The translations under genes were made by a program, and so were the position numbers. This document shows positions 34,420 to 44,187 of a stretch of DNA of 64,000 bases, piece by piece. The notes under the pieces were generated by a model. The model ran no database searches, was not told where the DNA came from, and worked only from the letters and a program-made list of their open reading frames with translations. Within the stretch, counting starts at the first letter, position 1. Each line of letters begins with the position of its first letter. Source of the DNA: Bog-375 sp049587755. GTDB taxonomy: Bacteria; Acidobacteriota; Terriglobia; Bryobacterales; Bryobacteraceae. Location of the stretch: positions 62,001-126,000 of the forward strand of contig JBAVEN010000010.1 of NCBI GenBank assembly GCA_049587755.1, read 5' to 3'.

Positions 34420-35209
34420 TCCAGTCACGCCAGAGAAGATTTTGAAAGAGTGCCAGCGCCTGGGTCTGGACGACCGGTTTACCTTCCAGTGCAGTCCGCA
34501 GTTGAGTTGCTTCGGACATTGTTGCCGCGACGTGACGATTGTGCTTACCCCGTATGACGTGTTGCGCATGAAGCGCTCGCTGGGCATCGATTCCTCCGAG
34601 TTTCTGGAACAGTACACACTTCGTCTGCAAAACGCGGACCAGAAGTTTCCCATCGTGATCCTCAAGATGCGTGAGGAGGAATCCAAGCGGTGCCAGTTTC
34701 TGTCGGATCAGGGGTGCGGGATCTACCGCGATCGCCCGTGGGCCTGCCGCATGTATCCGCTGGGCATGGCTGAGCCGAAGGCGACGACGCCGAGCGACCT
34801 GCCGTTTCATTTTGTGATCCGCGAGGACCTCTGCCAGGGACACGGTGAGGGAGTTTCCCTGTCGGTCCGCGAATGGATCGAGTGCCAGGACATCGAAGAG
34901 TTCGAAATGATGTCCGGCGGGTTCAAGGAGCTGACTCTTCACGACTTTTGGAATAGCGGCCGCGCGCTGACGCCGCAGGAGGCGGACATGTTCTACATGG
35001 CCTGCTACGACCTGGACCGCTTTCGCCGGTTCGTCTTTGAGACGCGCTTCCTGAAATTGTTCGACGTCGACGAAGCGCGCGTCGAAGCGCTGCGCAGTGA
35101 CGACCAGGAGCTCCTGGACTTCGGCATGCAGTGGCTTCGCTTTTCCATTTTCGGCGAGCGCTCCATGAAGCTCCGGCCGGGAGCCGCCCCGCAGGAGAAC
35201 CGCGAATGA
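34409..35209 (+). CDS. YkgJ-family Cys-cluster protein
   Basis: 266 residues. Cys28, 34, 38 and 39 (CSPQLSCFGHCC) plus CQFL, CGIYRDRPWACRMYPLG match the YkgJ/FliB-like cluster, believed to bind zinc or an [Fe-S] cluster. Its 3' end overlaps qmoA by ATGA (35206-35209), so it is co-translated with Qmo and may help assemble or modify it. No enzymatic activity is established for the family. Confidence 0.8.
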   Translation: MPDDPVTPEKILKECQRLGLDDRFTFQCSPQLSCFGHCCRDVTIVLTPYDVLRMKRSLGIDSSEFLEQYTLRLQNADQKFPIVILKMREEESKRCQFLSDQGCGIYRDRPWACRMYPLGMAEPKATTPSDLPFHFVIREDLCQGHGEGVSLSVREWIECQDIEEFEMMSGGFKELTLHDFWNSGRALTPQEADMFYMACYDLDRFRRFVFETRFLKLFDVDEARVEALRSDDQELLDFGMQWLRFSIFGERSMKLRPGAAPQENRE

Positions 35210-36474
35210 GTCCGGGCGCCTTCAAGCCGGTGCTGGTGATCGGAGGCGGCATCGCCGGTTTGACCGCGGCCGTCGAGTTGGCCGATGTCGGCTGCCAGGT
35301 GATTCTGGTCGAAAAGTCGGCCAGCCTGGGCGGGCGCGTGGCGCGTATGCACCAGTACTTTCCCAAACTCTGTCCGCCAACCTGCGGTCTCGAAATGCAC
35401 TACCGGCGCATCCGCGACAACCCCGCAATCACGGTGCTCACGCTGGCGGAAGTCTCTAAGGTGACGGGTTCCGCCGGCGATTACGAAGTGGAAGTGGCAA
35501 TTCGTCCCCGCTTCGTGACCGGGGCTTGCACGGTCTGCGGCGCTTGCGAGCGTGCCTGCCCGGTGGAGCGCCCGGACGACTTTAATTACGGCCTCGGACA
35601 AACCAAAGCGGCCTATCTGCCGCATGGTATGGCTTACCCGGCATTGTATACGATTGATCGCGCGGCGTGTGCGGCTGGATGCAAGGCGTGTGAAGAGGCC
35701 TGCACGTACGGGGCAATCGACCTGCACGCGCAGCCGGAGATCGGAAAGTACAGCGTCTGTGCGATCGTCGCAGCCACGGGATGGAAGCCGTACGATGCCG
35801 GGAAGCTGGACCTCCTCGGCTTCGGCAAGTACCGCAACGTGGTCACGAACGTGATGCTGGAGCGCATGGCCGCGGCGGACGGCCCCACCGGCGGCCGGAT
35901 ACTTAGGCCCTTTGACGGCAAGGAGCCTCGGACGGTGGCGTTTGTGCAATGCGCCGGGTCGCGGGACGAGAACCATCTCCCCTACTGCTCTGCTGTTTGC
36001 TGCTCCGCTTCCATCAAACACGCGGCGTACGTGCGCGCGTTGTATCCCGAAACCACAATTACTATCTTCTACATCGACATCCGCACTCCAGGCAGGTTGG
36101 AGGAGTTCAGCGCACGCGTGCAGGACGACACCGGCATTCGCTTGATCAGAGGCAAGGTTGCCGGGGTGGAAGAGAATTCCGCCACTGGCGATCTGCTGGT
36201 GACCGCCGAAGACACGCTCACCGGCCGCAAGAACACGCAGCATTTCGAGTTAGTGGTGCTGGCTACGGGCATGGTCCCACAAACGGAAGGGCTTCCCGTG
36301 GCACTCCAGCGCGACGAATTCGGGTTTCTCAACGTGCACAACGCCTTCGGAGGGCTCTACGCGGCGGGCTGTGTCCGCCGGCCAGGTGAAGTTTCCTCGA
36401 CCGTGCAGGACGCGACCGGCGCGGCCCTAAAAGCATTGCAATATGCCAACGGGAGCGTCAGCCATGCCCGGTAA
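35206..36474 (+). CDS. qmoA: QmoA: quinone-interacting membrane-bound oxidoreductase, HdrA-like flavoprotein
   Basis: 422 residues from ATG 35206, overlapping the YkgJ stop; an in-frame ATG 75 nt upstream lies inside that gene. FAD site LVIGGGIAGLTAAVELADVG at the N-terminus; [4Fe-4S] sites Cys108, 111, 114, 118 (CTVCGACERAC) and Cys155, 159, 162, 166 (CAAGCKACEEAC). It is shorter than QmoB and lacks the MvhD tail, as expected. QmoABC carries electrons from menaquinol to AprBA. It overlaps qmoB by 11 nt. Confidence 0.94.
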   Translation: MSPGAFKPVLVIGGGIAGLTAAVELADVGCQVILVEKSASLGGRVARMHQYFPKLCPPTCGLEMHYRRIRDNPAITVLTLAEVSKVTGSAGDYEVEVAIRPRFVTGACTVCGACERACPVERPDDFNYGLGQTKAAYLPHGMAYPALYTIDRAACAAGCKACEEACTYGAIDLHAQPEIGKYSVCAIVAATGWKPYDAGKLDLLGFGKYRNVVTNVMLERMAAADGPTGGRILRPFDGKEPRTVAFVQCAGSRDENHLPYCSAVCCSASIKHAAYVRALYPETTITIFYIDIRTPGRLEEFSARVQDDTGIRLIRGKVAGVEENSATGDLLVTAEDTLTGRKNTQHFELVVLATGMVPQTEGLPVALQRDEFGFLNVHNAFGGLYAAGCVRRPGEVSSTVQDATGAALKALQYANGSVSHAR

Positions 36475-38599
36475 ACTCGGTGTATACGTTTGCACGGGTT
36501 GCGCGATCGGCGAGACGATCGACGTGGCGAATCTGGCCAAGGTAGCCAGCGGCGAATGCCATGCGGCCCTCTGCCGCACCCACCCGGCCCTGTGTGGCGC
36601 CGAAGGCCGCGCGCAGATCTCCCAGGATCTGGCCGGCGGCACGGTGGACACCGTCGTGGTCGCCGCGTGCTCTTCGCGCTTCAAGGCGGAAGCGTTCCAC
36701 TTCAATCACGGCGCCGTGGTCGAGCGCGTCAACCTGCGCGAACACGTGGCCTGGTGCCACAAACCGCAGGATGAAGACACGCAGATGCTCGCCGAGGACT
36801 ACCTGCGGATGGGCGTCGCGCGCGCGCTGAAGACGGAACCGCTGCAGCCGCTGGCCGAGGAGATATCCAAGACGTTGTTGGTGGTCGGCGGCGGCGTAAC
36901 CGGAATCAGCGCCGCGCTGGAGGCCGCACAAGCCGGATACTCGGTCTTCCTGGTCGAAAAAGAAAAGAATCTGGGCGGCCGCGCCGCGCGGGTCAAGAAG
37001 CATTTTCCGTGCGAGCCTCCATACACCGCACTGTCGACGGATGGAATCCGGGCCAGCGTGGAAGCCGTGTTCTGCCAGCCGCGCATCCGCGTCGTGCTCT
37101 CCGCCAGGGTGGTCAGGATCGACGGCCAGCCCGGCATGTTCGAGGTCACGCTGGAGGTCGATTCGCTGCGGCACACCATTCGCGTCGGCGCCATCGTGGT
37201 GGCGACGGGGTGGAAACCATATGACGCTTCGCGGCTGGCGCACCTCGGATACGGCAGCGGTCCGAACGTCGTGACCAGCGTGGAGTTCGAACAGATGGCC
37301 GTCAAGGGACCGATCGTGCGCCCATCCGACGGCCGGCCCGTCAAACGCGTGCTGTTCATCCAGTGCGCCGGATCGCGCGATAAAGACCACCTGCCGTACT
37401 GCTCGTCGGCGTGCTGCATGACCACGCTGGCGCAGACCACTTACATTCACGAACAGGATCCGAAAGCGGAAGTATATGTGGTCTACAAGGACATTCGGAC
37501 GCCCGGACAGTCGGAGCGGTTCTACCGCGCAGTTCAGGACCAGCCGCTGAATTTTTTCACCAAGGGCGAAGTGGCATCGGTGGAGAACGCGCCGGACGGA
37601 CGGCTGGCAGTCACGGTAAACCACACCCTGCTAGGCGAATCCATCCTTCTGAGAGTGGACCTGGTGGTGTTGGCCATCGGCATGGTGCCGGACGGCGGCG
37701 ATGGGATTTTGAAGCTGAGCTACCGGCAGGGGCCGGAATTGCCGGTGCTACAGGACGGCTTCCCGGATTCGCGCTTCGTCTGCTTCCCGTACGAATCCCG
37801 CCGCACCGGGATCTATGCGGCGGGAGCCGCGCGAGCGCCCATGGACATGGCGCAGGCTCGCTGGGACGCCGCGGGTGCTGCCCTGAAGGCCATCCAGTGT
37901 GTGGAACTCGCCTGCCGGGGTCGCGCCGTCCACCCACGAGGCGGCGACCTGTCGTATCCGTCGTTCTTCCTGCAACGCTGCACGCAGTGCAAACGGTGCA
38001 CCGAAGAGTGCCCGTTTGGCGCTTTGGATGAGGACGCCAAGGGCACGCCGAAACTGAATCCGTACCGGTGCCGGCGCTGCGGCGTCTGCATGGGGGCTTG
38101 TCCCGAACGAATCGTTTCCTTCGCCAACTACTCGGTGGACATGATCGCCTCCATGATCAAAGCGATCGAGGTTCCCGAGGAAGAAGAGAAGCCGCGGGTG
38201 CTGGCCCTGGTATGCGAGAACGACGCCTATCCGGCGCTCGATCTCGCCGGCTTGAAGCGGCGCTCGTACGATGCCAGCGTGCGGGTCATCCCGCTCCGCT
38301 GCCTCGGCTCGCTGAATATCGTTTGGATCGCGGACGCACTTTCGCGCGGCATCGATGGAGTGATCCTCGTCGGCTGCAAGTACGGTGACGATTATCAGTG
38401 TCATTTCACCGAAGGCAGCGAGCTCGCGCAACGGCGGCTGGAGAACGTGAAGGAGACTCTCCAACGGCTGCAACTCGAGCCCGAGCGCCTGCAGTTAACG
38501 CAGTTAGCCATGGATGAATGGGATAAGCTGCCGGCATTGTTCGATACTTTCGTGAACCGGATGCGGGAGTTGGGGCCGAATCCGTACAAGGGGTTCTGA
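36464..38599 (+). CDS. qmoB: QmoB: HdrA/MvhD-type subunit
   Basis: 711 residues from ATG 36464 with GGGAG upstream. The N-terminal GVYVCTGCAIGE is the HdrA-like start; FAD site LLVVGGGVTGISAALEAAQA; conserved QCAGSRDKDHLPYC. Two ferredoxin sites (CTQCKRCTEECPFG and CRRCGVCMGACPERI) lie near residues 507-555. The last about 130 residues (ALVCENDAY, IPLRCLGSLN, VGCKYGDDYQCHF) are an MvhD-like domain, known in QmoB, which may allow electron bifurcation or docking. It is followed 2 bp later by qmoC. Confidence 0.95.
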   Translation: MPGKLGVYVCTGCAIGETIDVANLAKVASGECHAALCRTHPALCGAEGRAQISQDLAGGTVDTVVVAACSSRFKAEAFHFNHGAVVERVNLREHVAWCHKPQDEDTQMLAEDYLRMGVARALKTEPLQPLAEEISKTLLVVGGGVTGISAALEAAQAGYSVFLVEKEKNLGGRAARVKKHFPCEPPYTALSTDGIRASVEAVFCQPRIRVVLSARVVRIDGQPGMFEVTLEVDSLRHTIRVGAIVVATGWKPYDASRLAHLGYGSGPNVVTSVEFEQMAVKGPIVRPSDGRPVKRVLFIQCAGSRDKDHLPYCSSACCMTTLAQTTYIHEQDPKAEVYVVYKDIRTPGQSERFYRAVQDQPLNFFTKGEVASVENAPDGRLAVTVNHTLLGESILLRVDLVVLAIGMVPDGGDGILKLSYRQGPELPVLQDGFPDSRFVCFPYESRRTGIYAAGAARAPMDMAQARWDAAGAALKAIQCVELACRGRAVHPRGGDLSYPSFFLQRCTQCKRCTEECPFGALDEDAKGTPKLNPYRCRRCGVCMGACPERIVSFANYSVDMIASMIKAIEVPEEEEKPRVLALVCENDAYPALDLAGLKRRSYDASVRVIPLRCLGSLNIVWIADALSRGIDGVILVGCKYGDDYQCHFTEGSELAQRRLENVKETLQRLQLEPERLQLTQLAMDEWDKLPALFDTFVNRMRELGPNPYKGF

Positions 38600-38601
38600 A
38601 C

Positions 38602-39744
38602 ATGGCGGATGCGATGGAAGTCGAACCCGATGTCGATCTGATCGCGAGTGTGATGGCGGCTGGCGGCGCCGATCTGAAGAAGTGCATGCAGTGTTCCACC
38701 TGTACATGCGTCTGTTCTCTCTCGACCCAGGAGGACGGGTTTCCGCGCAAGCAGATCCTTCACGCTCAATGGGGCCTCAAAGAAAAGCTGCTGGCGGACG
38801 TAGGCCCCTGGCTCTGCCACTATTGCGGCGAGTGCTCGCAGAATTGCCCGCGCGAGGCGAACCCCGGCGAGGCCATGATGGCCCTGCGCCGTTACCTGAC
38901 CGCCCAATACGATTGGACGGGGTTGTCGCGCCTGATGTATCGCCACGAGGGCTGGAATATCGGCGCCCTCTTGGTGGTGGCCCTGGTGGTGGTGCTGCTG
39001 TTTACGCTGCCGCACAACTTCGGTTTCGGTCTGCTGCGCCAGTCCGGCCCGGAGCCGCTTTCGACCGTGATGCTCGACAAATTCGCGCCGAAGGCGATCG
39101 TCCACGTCGGCGACACAATTCTGGCGTCGCTGCTCGGCCTGCTCCTGTTAGGGAATGCCACGCGTATGTTCCTGGCCGCCACTCGCGACGGAAAACTTCC
39201 GCTCCGCATCTATCTCCGGCACTTGCCCGGTTTGATCGTACAAGGACTGACGCAGAAGCGGTGGAGGGAATGCCAGGGCGGGGAGTCTATCAAGAATTGG
39301 GTGCGTCACCTGGTTCTCGTCAGCGGCTACGCGACCATCTTTACGCTGGTGGTGCTGTTCCTGCCGTGGTTTCAGGTGCAGGATCATAGCTTCCACTGGA
39401 GCAGCCTGCTTGGCTATTACGCGTCGGCGGCCTTGCTCGGGGCGACCGCGTGGATGATCGCCGACCGGCTCGGCAAGCGCGGGGAGATGCACCGTTTCAG
39501 CCAGCTCTCGGACTGGTTGTTCCCGGCGCTGCTGCTGCTTACGGCGCTGACCGGCGTCCTGCTCAACGTATTCCGGCTCCTCGACCGGCCGATGCCGACC
39601 TATGTTCTGTATGTGGCCCATCTGGCGGTTGCGGTGCCGATGCTGGTGGTGGAAGTTCCATTTGGTAAGTGGGCCCACCTGCTTTACAGGCCTTTGGCGA
39701 TCTACATCGCCGCAGTGAAGAGAAGTGCTGTGGAGTCTGAGTAA
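38602..39744 (+). CDS. qmoC: QmoC: HdrC/HdrE-type membrane subunit
   Basis: 380 residues. HdrC-like N-terminus with CMQCSTCTCVC and CHYCGECSQNC (two [4Fe-4S]), then a NarI/HdrE-like membrane domain with about six segments from residue 113 and His residues for haem b. This fusion is diagnostic of QmoC, which docks the soluble QmoAB to the menaquinone pool. It is followed 15 bp later by dsrA with a strong AAGGAG site. Confidence 0.95.
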   Translation: MADAMEVEPDVDLIASVMAAGGADLKKCMQCSTCTCVCSLSTQEDGFPRKQILHAQWGLKEKLLADVGPWLCHYCGECSQNCPREANPGEAMMALRRYLTAQYDWTGLSRLMYRHEGWNIGALLVVALVVVLLFTLPHNFGFGLLRQSGPEPLSTVMLDKFAPKAIVHVGDTILASLLGLLLLGNATRMFLAATRDGKLPLRIYLRHLPGLIVQGLTQKRWRECQGGESIKNWVRHLVLVSGYATIFTLVVLFLPWFQVQDHSFHWSSLLGYYASAALLGATAWMIADRLGKRGEMHRFSQLSDWLFPALLLLTALTGVLLNVFRLLDRPMPTYVLYVAHLAVAVPMLVVEVPFGKWAHLLYRPLAIYIAAVKRSAVESE

Positions 39745-39759
39745 CAAGGAGAAATACGG

Positions 39760-40968
39760 ATGGCGAACGAAAATGGAAAACGGGCAACGCCCCAGTTGGA
39801 CGAACTGGAAAAGGGTCCCTGGCCAAGCTTCGTAACGGAGATCAAAAAAACCAGCGATGTCAGCCCCATGTGCGACGACCTGCTGGGGCAGCTCGAACTC
39901 TCCTACGAGGAGAGGAAGGGGCATTGGAAACACGGCGGCATCGTCGGCGTGCTCGGTTACGGCGGCGGCGTAATCGGCCGGTACAGCGACGTCCCCGAGC
40001 AGTTCCCCAAGGTCGCGCACTTCCACACGATGCGCGTCAACCAGCCCTCCGGCTGGTTCTACACGAGCGACGCATTGCGGACCCTCTGCGACATCTGGGA
40101 GCGGCATGGCTCCGGCCTCACCAACATGCACGGTTCAACCGGCGACATCGTTTTTCTCGGCACCAAGACCGATGAGTTGGAACCGGCTTTCGCGGAACTC
40201 ACCGCGGCCGGCTTCGACTTGGGCGGCTCCGGATCGTGCATGCGGACGCCCTCCTGCTGTGTCGGCCAGGCGCGTTGCGAATGGGCCTGCTACGACACCT
40301 TGAAGCTGTGCAACAACCTCACCCAGGCCTATCAGGACGAGATGCACCGGCCGCCGTTCCCGTACAAGTTCAAGATCAAGTGCGCAGGCTGTCCCAATGA
40401 CTGCGTGGCGGCGGTGGCGCGCGCGGACCTCTCGGTCATCGGCATCTGGAAAGACGACATTCAGCAGGACGATGCGGCGGTGGTCGAGTACGCCTCTGCG
40501 GGCCTCGACATCCAGAAGGATGTCTGCAACCGCTGCCCGAGCCGCTGCATGAGCTGGAATGGCGAAAAACTGGCCATCGAGAACCACGAGTGCGTTCGCT
40601 GTATGCACTGCATCAACGCGATGCCCAAGGCTTTGCGGCCGGGCAAGGAGCGCGGAGCGGCCCTTCTCATAGGTTCCAAGGCCCCCATCGTGCAAGGGGC
40701 GCTGTTGTCGTCCGTGCTGGTTCCCTTCGTCCCCGAGGCGGAGCTGTTAGAAACGATACAAGAGCTGGTCAAGCGCATTTGGGAGTTTTGGGGTGAGTAC
40801 GGCAAGAACCGCGAGAGGGTCGGTGAACTGATCCAGCGGGTCGGCATGGCTAACTTCCTGGACGCCATCGGTCTCGATCCGGTGCCGGAGATGGTCACGG
40901 TGCCGCGCGACAACCCCTACATCTACTTCCAGAGCAAACAAGAAGCCAGCGAGGAGGCGAGCAAATGA
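39760..40968 (+). CDS. dsrA: Dissimilatory sulfite reductase alpha subunit
   Basis: 402 residues. Sirohaem/[4Fe-4S] ligands are seen in CMRTPSCCVGQARC (160-173) and CAGCPNDC (208-215); the inserted ferredoxin domain has CNRCPSRC (256-263) and CVRCMHC (278-284). DsrAB reduces sulfite by up to six electrons with the sulfur delivered to DsrC. Preceded by AAGGAG 8 nt before ATG. The last 4 nt overlap the dsrB start. Sirohaem supply is plausible from the SUMT fusion at 29032 and DsrN at 16697. Confidence 0.98.
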   Translation: MANENGKRATPQLDELEKGPWPSFVTEIKKTSDVSPMCDDLLGQLELSYEERKGHWKHGGIVGVLGYGGGVIGRYSDVPEQFPKVAHFHTMRVNQPSGWFYTSDALRTLCDIWERHGSGLTNMHGSTGDIVFLGTKTDELEPAFAELTAAGFDLGGSGSCMRTPSCCVGQARCEWACYDTLKLCNNLTQAYQDEMHRPPFPYKFKIKCAGCPNDCVAAVARADLSVIGIWKDDIQQDDAAVVEYASAGLDIQKDVCNRCPSRCMSWNGEKLAIENHECVRCMHCINAMPKALRPGKERGAALLIGSKAPIVQGALLSSVLVPFVPEAELLETIQELVKRIWEFWGEYGKNRERVGELIQRVGMANFLDAIGLDPVPEMVTVPRDNPYIYFQSKQEASEEASK

Positions 40969-42044
40969 CGCCGCAAGCGAAACGAATCACCGACATCGGA
41001 CCACCGAACTACGAGAAGTTTTTGCCGCCGGTCATTAAGAAGAACTACGGGCAGTGGAAGTTCCACGAGACCCTCGCTCCCGGAGTGCTCTGTCACGTCG
41101 CCGAATCCGGCGAGAAACTCTATACCGTGCGGGCGGGCTCGCCGCGCCTGCTGAGCGTACACACCATCCGAATGTTCGCGGACCTGGCGGACAAATATTG
41201 CGGTGGCTATCTCCGCTTCACAAGCCGCAACAACGTGGAGTTTCTCCTTACCGACTCCGGCAATATCGAGCCGCTGAAACAGGACCTGCAAAAGGCGGGC
41301 TACCCGGTGGGCGGAACGAACAATAGCATCAGCAACATCGTTCACACGCAGGGTTGGGTCCATTGCCACTCCTCCGCCACCGACGCTTCCGGCCTGGTGA
41401 AGTGCATGATGGACGCACTCTACCCCCACTTCGTGGAGCAGAACCTGCCGGCCAAATTACGGATCGCGGTCGCCTGCTGCCTGAATATGTGCGGAGCGGT
41501 GCATTGCTCGGACATCGCCGTGCTCGGTATACACAGGAAGGCACCGAAGGTCCGCCACGACATTTTGCCCAAAATATGCGAGGTGCCAACGCTGATCGCC
41601 TCGTGCCCGACGGGCGCGATCCGGCCCGCCACGGTGAACGGCAAGCAATCGGTGGAAGTCATCGAAGAGCAGTGCATGTTTTGCGGCAACTGCTATACCG
41701 TCTGCCCCGCGATGCCGATGAACGATCCGGACAATGACGGAATCTCCATCTGGGTGGGCGGTAAAGTGAGTAACGCGCGCAGCACGCCGAAGTTCACCAA
41801 GCTGGCCATCCCGTTCCTACCCAACAACCCGCCACGCTGGCCCGAAGTCGTGAACGCCGTGACGAATATCGTGGATGTTTACGCGTCCCACGCGCGGAAG
41901 TTCGAACGCGTGGGCGAATGGATTGAGCGCATCGGCTGGCCGCGGTTCTTTCAGTTGACCGGCATCGAATTCACCCGCTACCACATCGACGATTTCAAAA
42001 ACGCGGGCCAGACCTACGCACGCTCCGCGCACATTCGATTCTGA
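40965..42044 (+). CDS. dsrB: Dissimilatory sulfite reductase beta subunit
   Basis: 359 residues. CCLNMCGAVHC (171-181) is the sirohaem-cluster motif and CMFCGNCYTVC (237-247) the ferredoxin site, with a C-terminal arm as usual. It forms the alpha2beta2 enzyme with DsrA in the cytoplasm. Translation is coupled to dsrA by a 4-nt overlap. In classical reductive operons dsrD follows; here the next gene (18 bp later) is a ferritin-like protein. Confidence 0.98.
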   Translation: MTPQAKRITDIGPPNYEKFLPPVIKKNYGQWKFHETLAPGVLCHVAESGEKLYTVRAGSPRLLSVHTIRMFADLADKYCGGYLRFTSRNNVEFLLTDSGNIEPLKQDLQKAGYPVGGTNNSISNIVHTQGWVHCHSSATDASGLVKCMMDALYPHFVEQNLPAKLRIAVACCLNMCGAVHCSDIAVLGIHRKAPKVRHDILPKICEVPTLIASCPTGAIRPATVNGKQSVEVIEEQCMFCGNCYTVCPAMPMNDPDNDGISIWVGGKVSNARSTPKFTKLAIPFLPNNPPRWPEVVNAVTNIVDVYASHARKFERVGEWIERIGWPRFFQLTGIEFTRYHIDDFKNAGQTYARSAHIRF

Positions 42045-42061
42045 CGAAAGAAGAATGGAAG

Positions 42062-42490
42062 ATGCCCACTCAGACCACTGCGCACGCAGAAGAGCTGGCC
42101 GCCATCCTGCAGAACTGGCAAGCCCTCGAAACGGCGACGATTTCCCACACCACCGAAGTCATCGCCAGAACGAAGAACCCTTTGATCCGGCTGCTCATGG
42201 AAATCATCCGGCAGGACTCTGAAATGCACTATCGCGTGGAACAGGTACTCCTGGATGGCATCGAGCGCCAGGCTCTTACGCTGACCCCCGAGGAGCTGGG
42301 TGAGATCTGGGACATGGTTGAGACGCACGCCGATATGGGGAAGCAGACCATCAAGCTGGCCGAGCGGGCGTTGAGTAATTGCCGGCTGTTCGCGCAGCGG
42401 TATCTGCTGACGTACCTGATCGAAGACGAGAGAAAACACGACCGGCTTCTCGGACAACTCGAGGACCGCAAACACTATATCTATCCGTAA
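42062..42490 (+). CDS. Ferritin-like four-helix protein between dsrB and dsrL
   Basis: 142 residues, predicted all-helical. Candidate metal ligands recur in the rubrerythrin/ferritin-like order: EELAAILQNWQALETATISH in helix 1, QDSEMHYRVEQ in helix 2, ETHADMGKQT in helix 3 and EDERKHDRLL in helix 4, ending YIYP. It may hold a di-iron site for oxygen or iron handling, or be a structural relative. Spacing (18 bp from dsrB, 16 bp to dsrL) puts it in the operon, in the slot where dsrD normally lies. Not a family usually cited for dsr loci. Confidence 0.65.
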   Translation: MPTQTTAHAEELAAILQNWQALETATISHTTEVIARTKNPLIRLLMEIIRQDSEMHYRVEQVLLDGIERQALTLTPEELGEIWDMVETHADMGKQTIKLAERALSNCRLFAQRYLLTYLIEDERKHDRLLGQLEDRKHYIYP

Positions 42491-42505
42491 GCTTAGGGCC
42501 GAGCC

Positions 42506-44167
42506 ATGCCGCTCTTCAAGGAAGTCAAGAAACCGGTGATCAAGGCGGCCGCGCCGGCCGGCGCGGAGATCAGCCCGTTGCGGCCCGCGTACGTAGCCAA
42601 GGAGCCGCCTTGCAGCGGCGGCTGTCCCAGTGGCGCCGATATCCGCGGCTGGCTCACCGCCATCGCACAAGCGGAAGCGTACGGCCGCACTAATGACGAA
42701 GCCTATCGCATCGCGTGGGGCATTATCACCGACCGCAACCCGTTTCCCGCCGTCTGCGGCCGCGTATGCCCCTACCCTTGCGAGGACGGCTGCAGCCGGC
42801 GCATGAAGGACGGCGCCGTGGCGATCAATGCGCTCGAGCAGTTCGTCGGCGATTTCGGAATTGCCGAGGGGATGAAGCTTTCGCGGCTCACCAGCGAGAA
42901 ACACACCGAACGCATTGCCGTCATCGGCGCGGGGCCGGCGGGCCTTTCCTGCGCCTACCAACTCGCGCGACGCGGGTACCCAGTCACCATTTTCGAGGCA
43001 TTCAGCCGGCCGGGAGGAATGCTGCGCTACGGCATTCCCAGCTACCGGCTACCCCGAGACATTCTGGATGCCGAGATTCAGCGCATCCTGGATCTCGGCG
43101 TGGTGCTGCAGTGTGACGCGGTCATCGGGTCAAACGTGTCGCTGCAGCAGTTGCGCGGCGAATACAAGGCGGTGTTCGTGGGCATCGGCGCACACCGCGG
43201 AATCCAGTTGCGAATCCCCGGAGAGGACGCGCCCAATGTCTACACCGGGACTGAATTCCTCAACCGCGCGAACAGCGGCGAGGAGGTTCGTGTCGGTGGA
43301 AAGGTGCTGGTGATCGGCGGTGGCGACACAGCCATCGACTCCGCCCGGGTCAGCAAGCGGCTCGGGGCCGACGTCACCATCCTGTACAGGCGGTCCCGTT
43401 CCGAGATGCCAGCCATCAAGCCGGAAATCGATGGGGCGCTCGAAGAAGGCGTCGACATCCGATTCCTCACGGCTCCAGTCGAAGTCCTCCAGGAAAACGG
43501 CTTAGCTGTGGCCCTGCGCTGCATCCACATGGACCTGAGTGCGCCGGATGCTTCCGGCCGGCCGAGGCCGGTGGCGCGCGCCGGGTCCGAGTTCGACCTG
43601 GAGGCAACGACGATTATCGCCGCCATCAGTCAGCAACCGGAGTTGGATGGCCTCGATGTCGTCCGCGACGGGGCGCAGTGGATCCAAGCGCAGGACGCTG
43701 CCGTACCCGGGATGGAGGGGGTTTTCGCCGGTGGCGACAGTGTCGGGTTAGGTCTGGTGACCATCGCGATCGCCCAGGGCCGCTTCGCCGCCGACGCCAT
43801 CGATGCCTGGGTCCAGGGCAAGACCGTCGACCGGCCGGTTCCCACACCCTGCATCGGACCGGACCACGTGAAACTCGATTGGTATAAACCGGCCGAGCGT
43901 CATGAGCGAAAGCACGTGCCGGTAGAGCGCCGTTCCACCGACACCGAGGTGCAGTTGGGACTGGCCGAAGAGGAAGCGCTCGACGAGGCGAAACGGTGCA
44001 TGTCGTGCGGCATGTGCATGGATTGCGAAACCTGCTGGATGTATTGCACTAACAACTGCTTCGCCAAGCTGCCCAAGGGAGAGCATTACAAAATCAAGAT
44101 GGAGCTGTGCAATGGCTGCAAGAAATGTGCCGATGCCTGCCCCTGCGGTTACATCGAGATGAATTAG
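42506..44167 (+). CDS. dsrL: DsrL: NAD(P)H:acceptor oxidoreductase of the Dsr pathway
   Basis: 553 residues. It resembles the small subunit of glutamate synthase: N-terminal Cys sites (CSGGCP and CGRVCPYPCEDGC), FAD site IAVIGAGPAGLSCAYQLARR, NAD(P)H site VLVIGGGDTAIDSARVSKRL, and a C-terminal double ferredoxin (CMSCGMCMDCETC and CNGCKKCADAC). DsrL links NAD(P)H to DsrAB/DsrC. It is essential in sulfur oxidisers, and a second type (DsrL-2) occurs in some sulfite/sulfate reducers and disproportionators. The moderate length and the surrounding reductive genes fit DsrL-2, but the subtype needs a phylogeny. Confidence 0.92.
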   Translation: MPLFKEVKKPVIKAAAPAGAEISPLRPAYVAKEPPCSGGCPSGADIRGWLTAIAQAEAYGRTNDEAYRIAWGIITDRNPFPAVCGRVCPYPCEDGCSRRMKDGAVAINALEQFVGDFGIAEGMKLSRLTSEKHTERIAVIGAGPAGLSCAYQLARRGYPVTIFEAFSRPGGMLRYGIPSYRLPRDILDAEIQRILDLGVVLQCDAVIGSNVSLQQLRGEYKAVFVGIGAHRGIQLRIPGEDAPNVYTGTEFLNRANSGEEVRVGGKVLVIGGGDTAIDSARVSKRLGADVTILYRRSRSEMPAIKPEIDGALEEGVDIRFLTAPVEVLQENGLAVALRCIHMDLSAPDASGRPRPVARAGSEFDLEATTIIAAISQQPELDGLDVVRDGAQWIQAQDAAVPGMEGVFAGGDSVGLGLVTIAIAQGRFAADAIDAWVQGKTVDRPVPTPCIGPDHVKLDWYKPAERHERKHVPVERRSTDTEVQLGLAEEEALDEAKRCMSCGMCMDCETCWMYCTNNCFAKLPKGEHYKIKMELCNGCKKCADACPCGYIEMN

Positions 44168-44187
44168 CAAATTTGGAGGTACTGACA

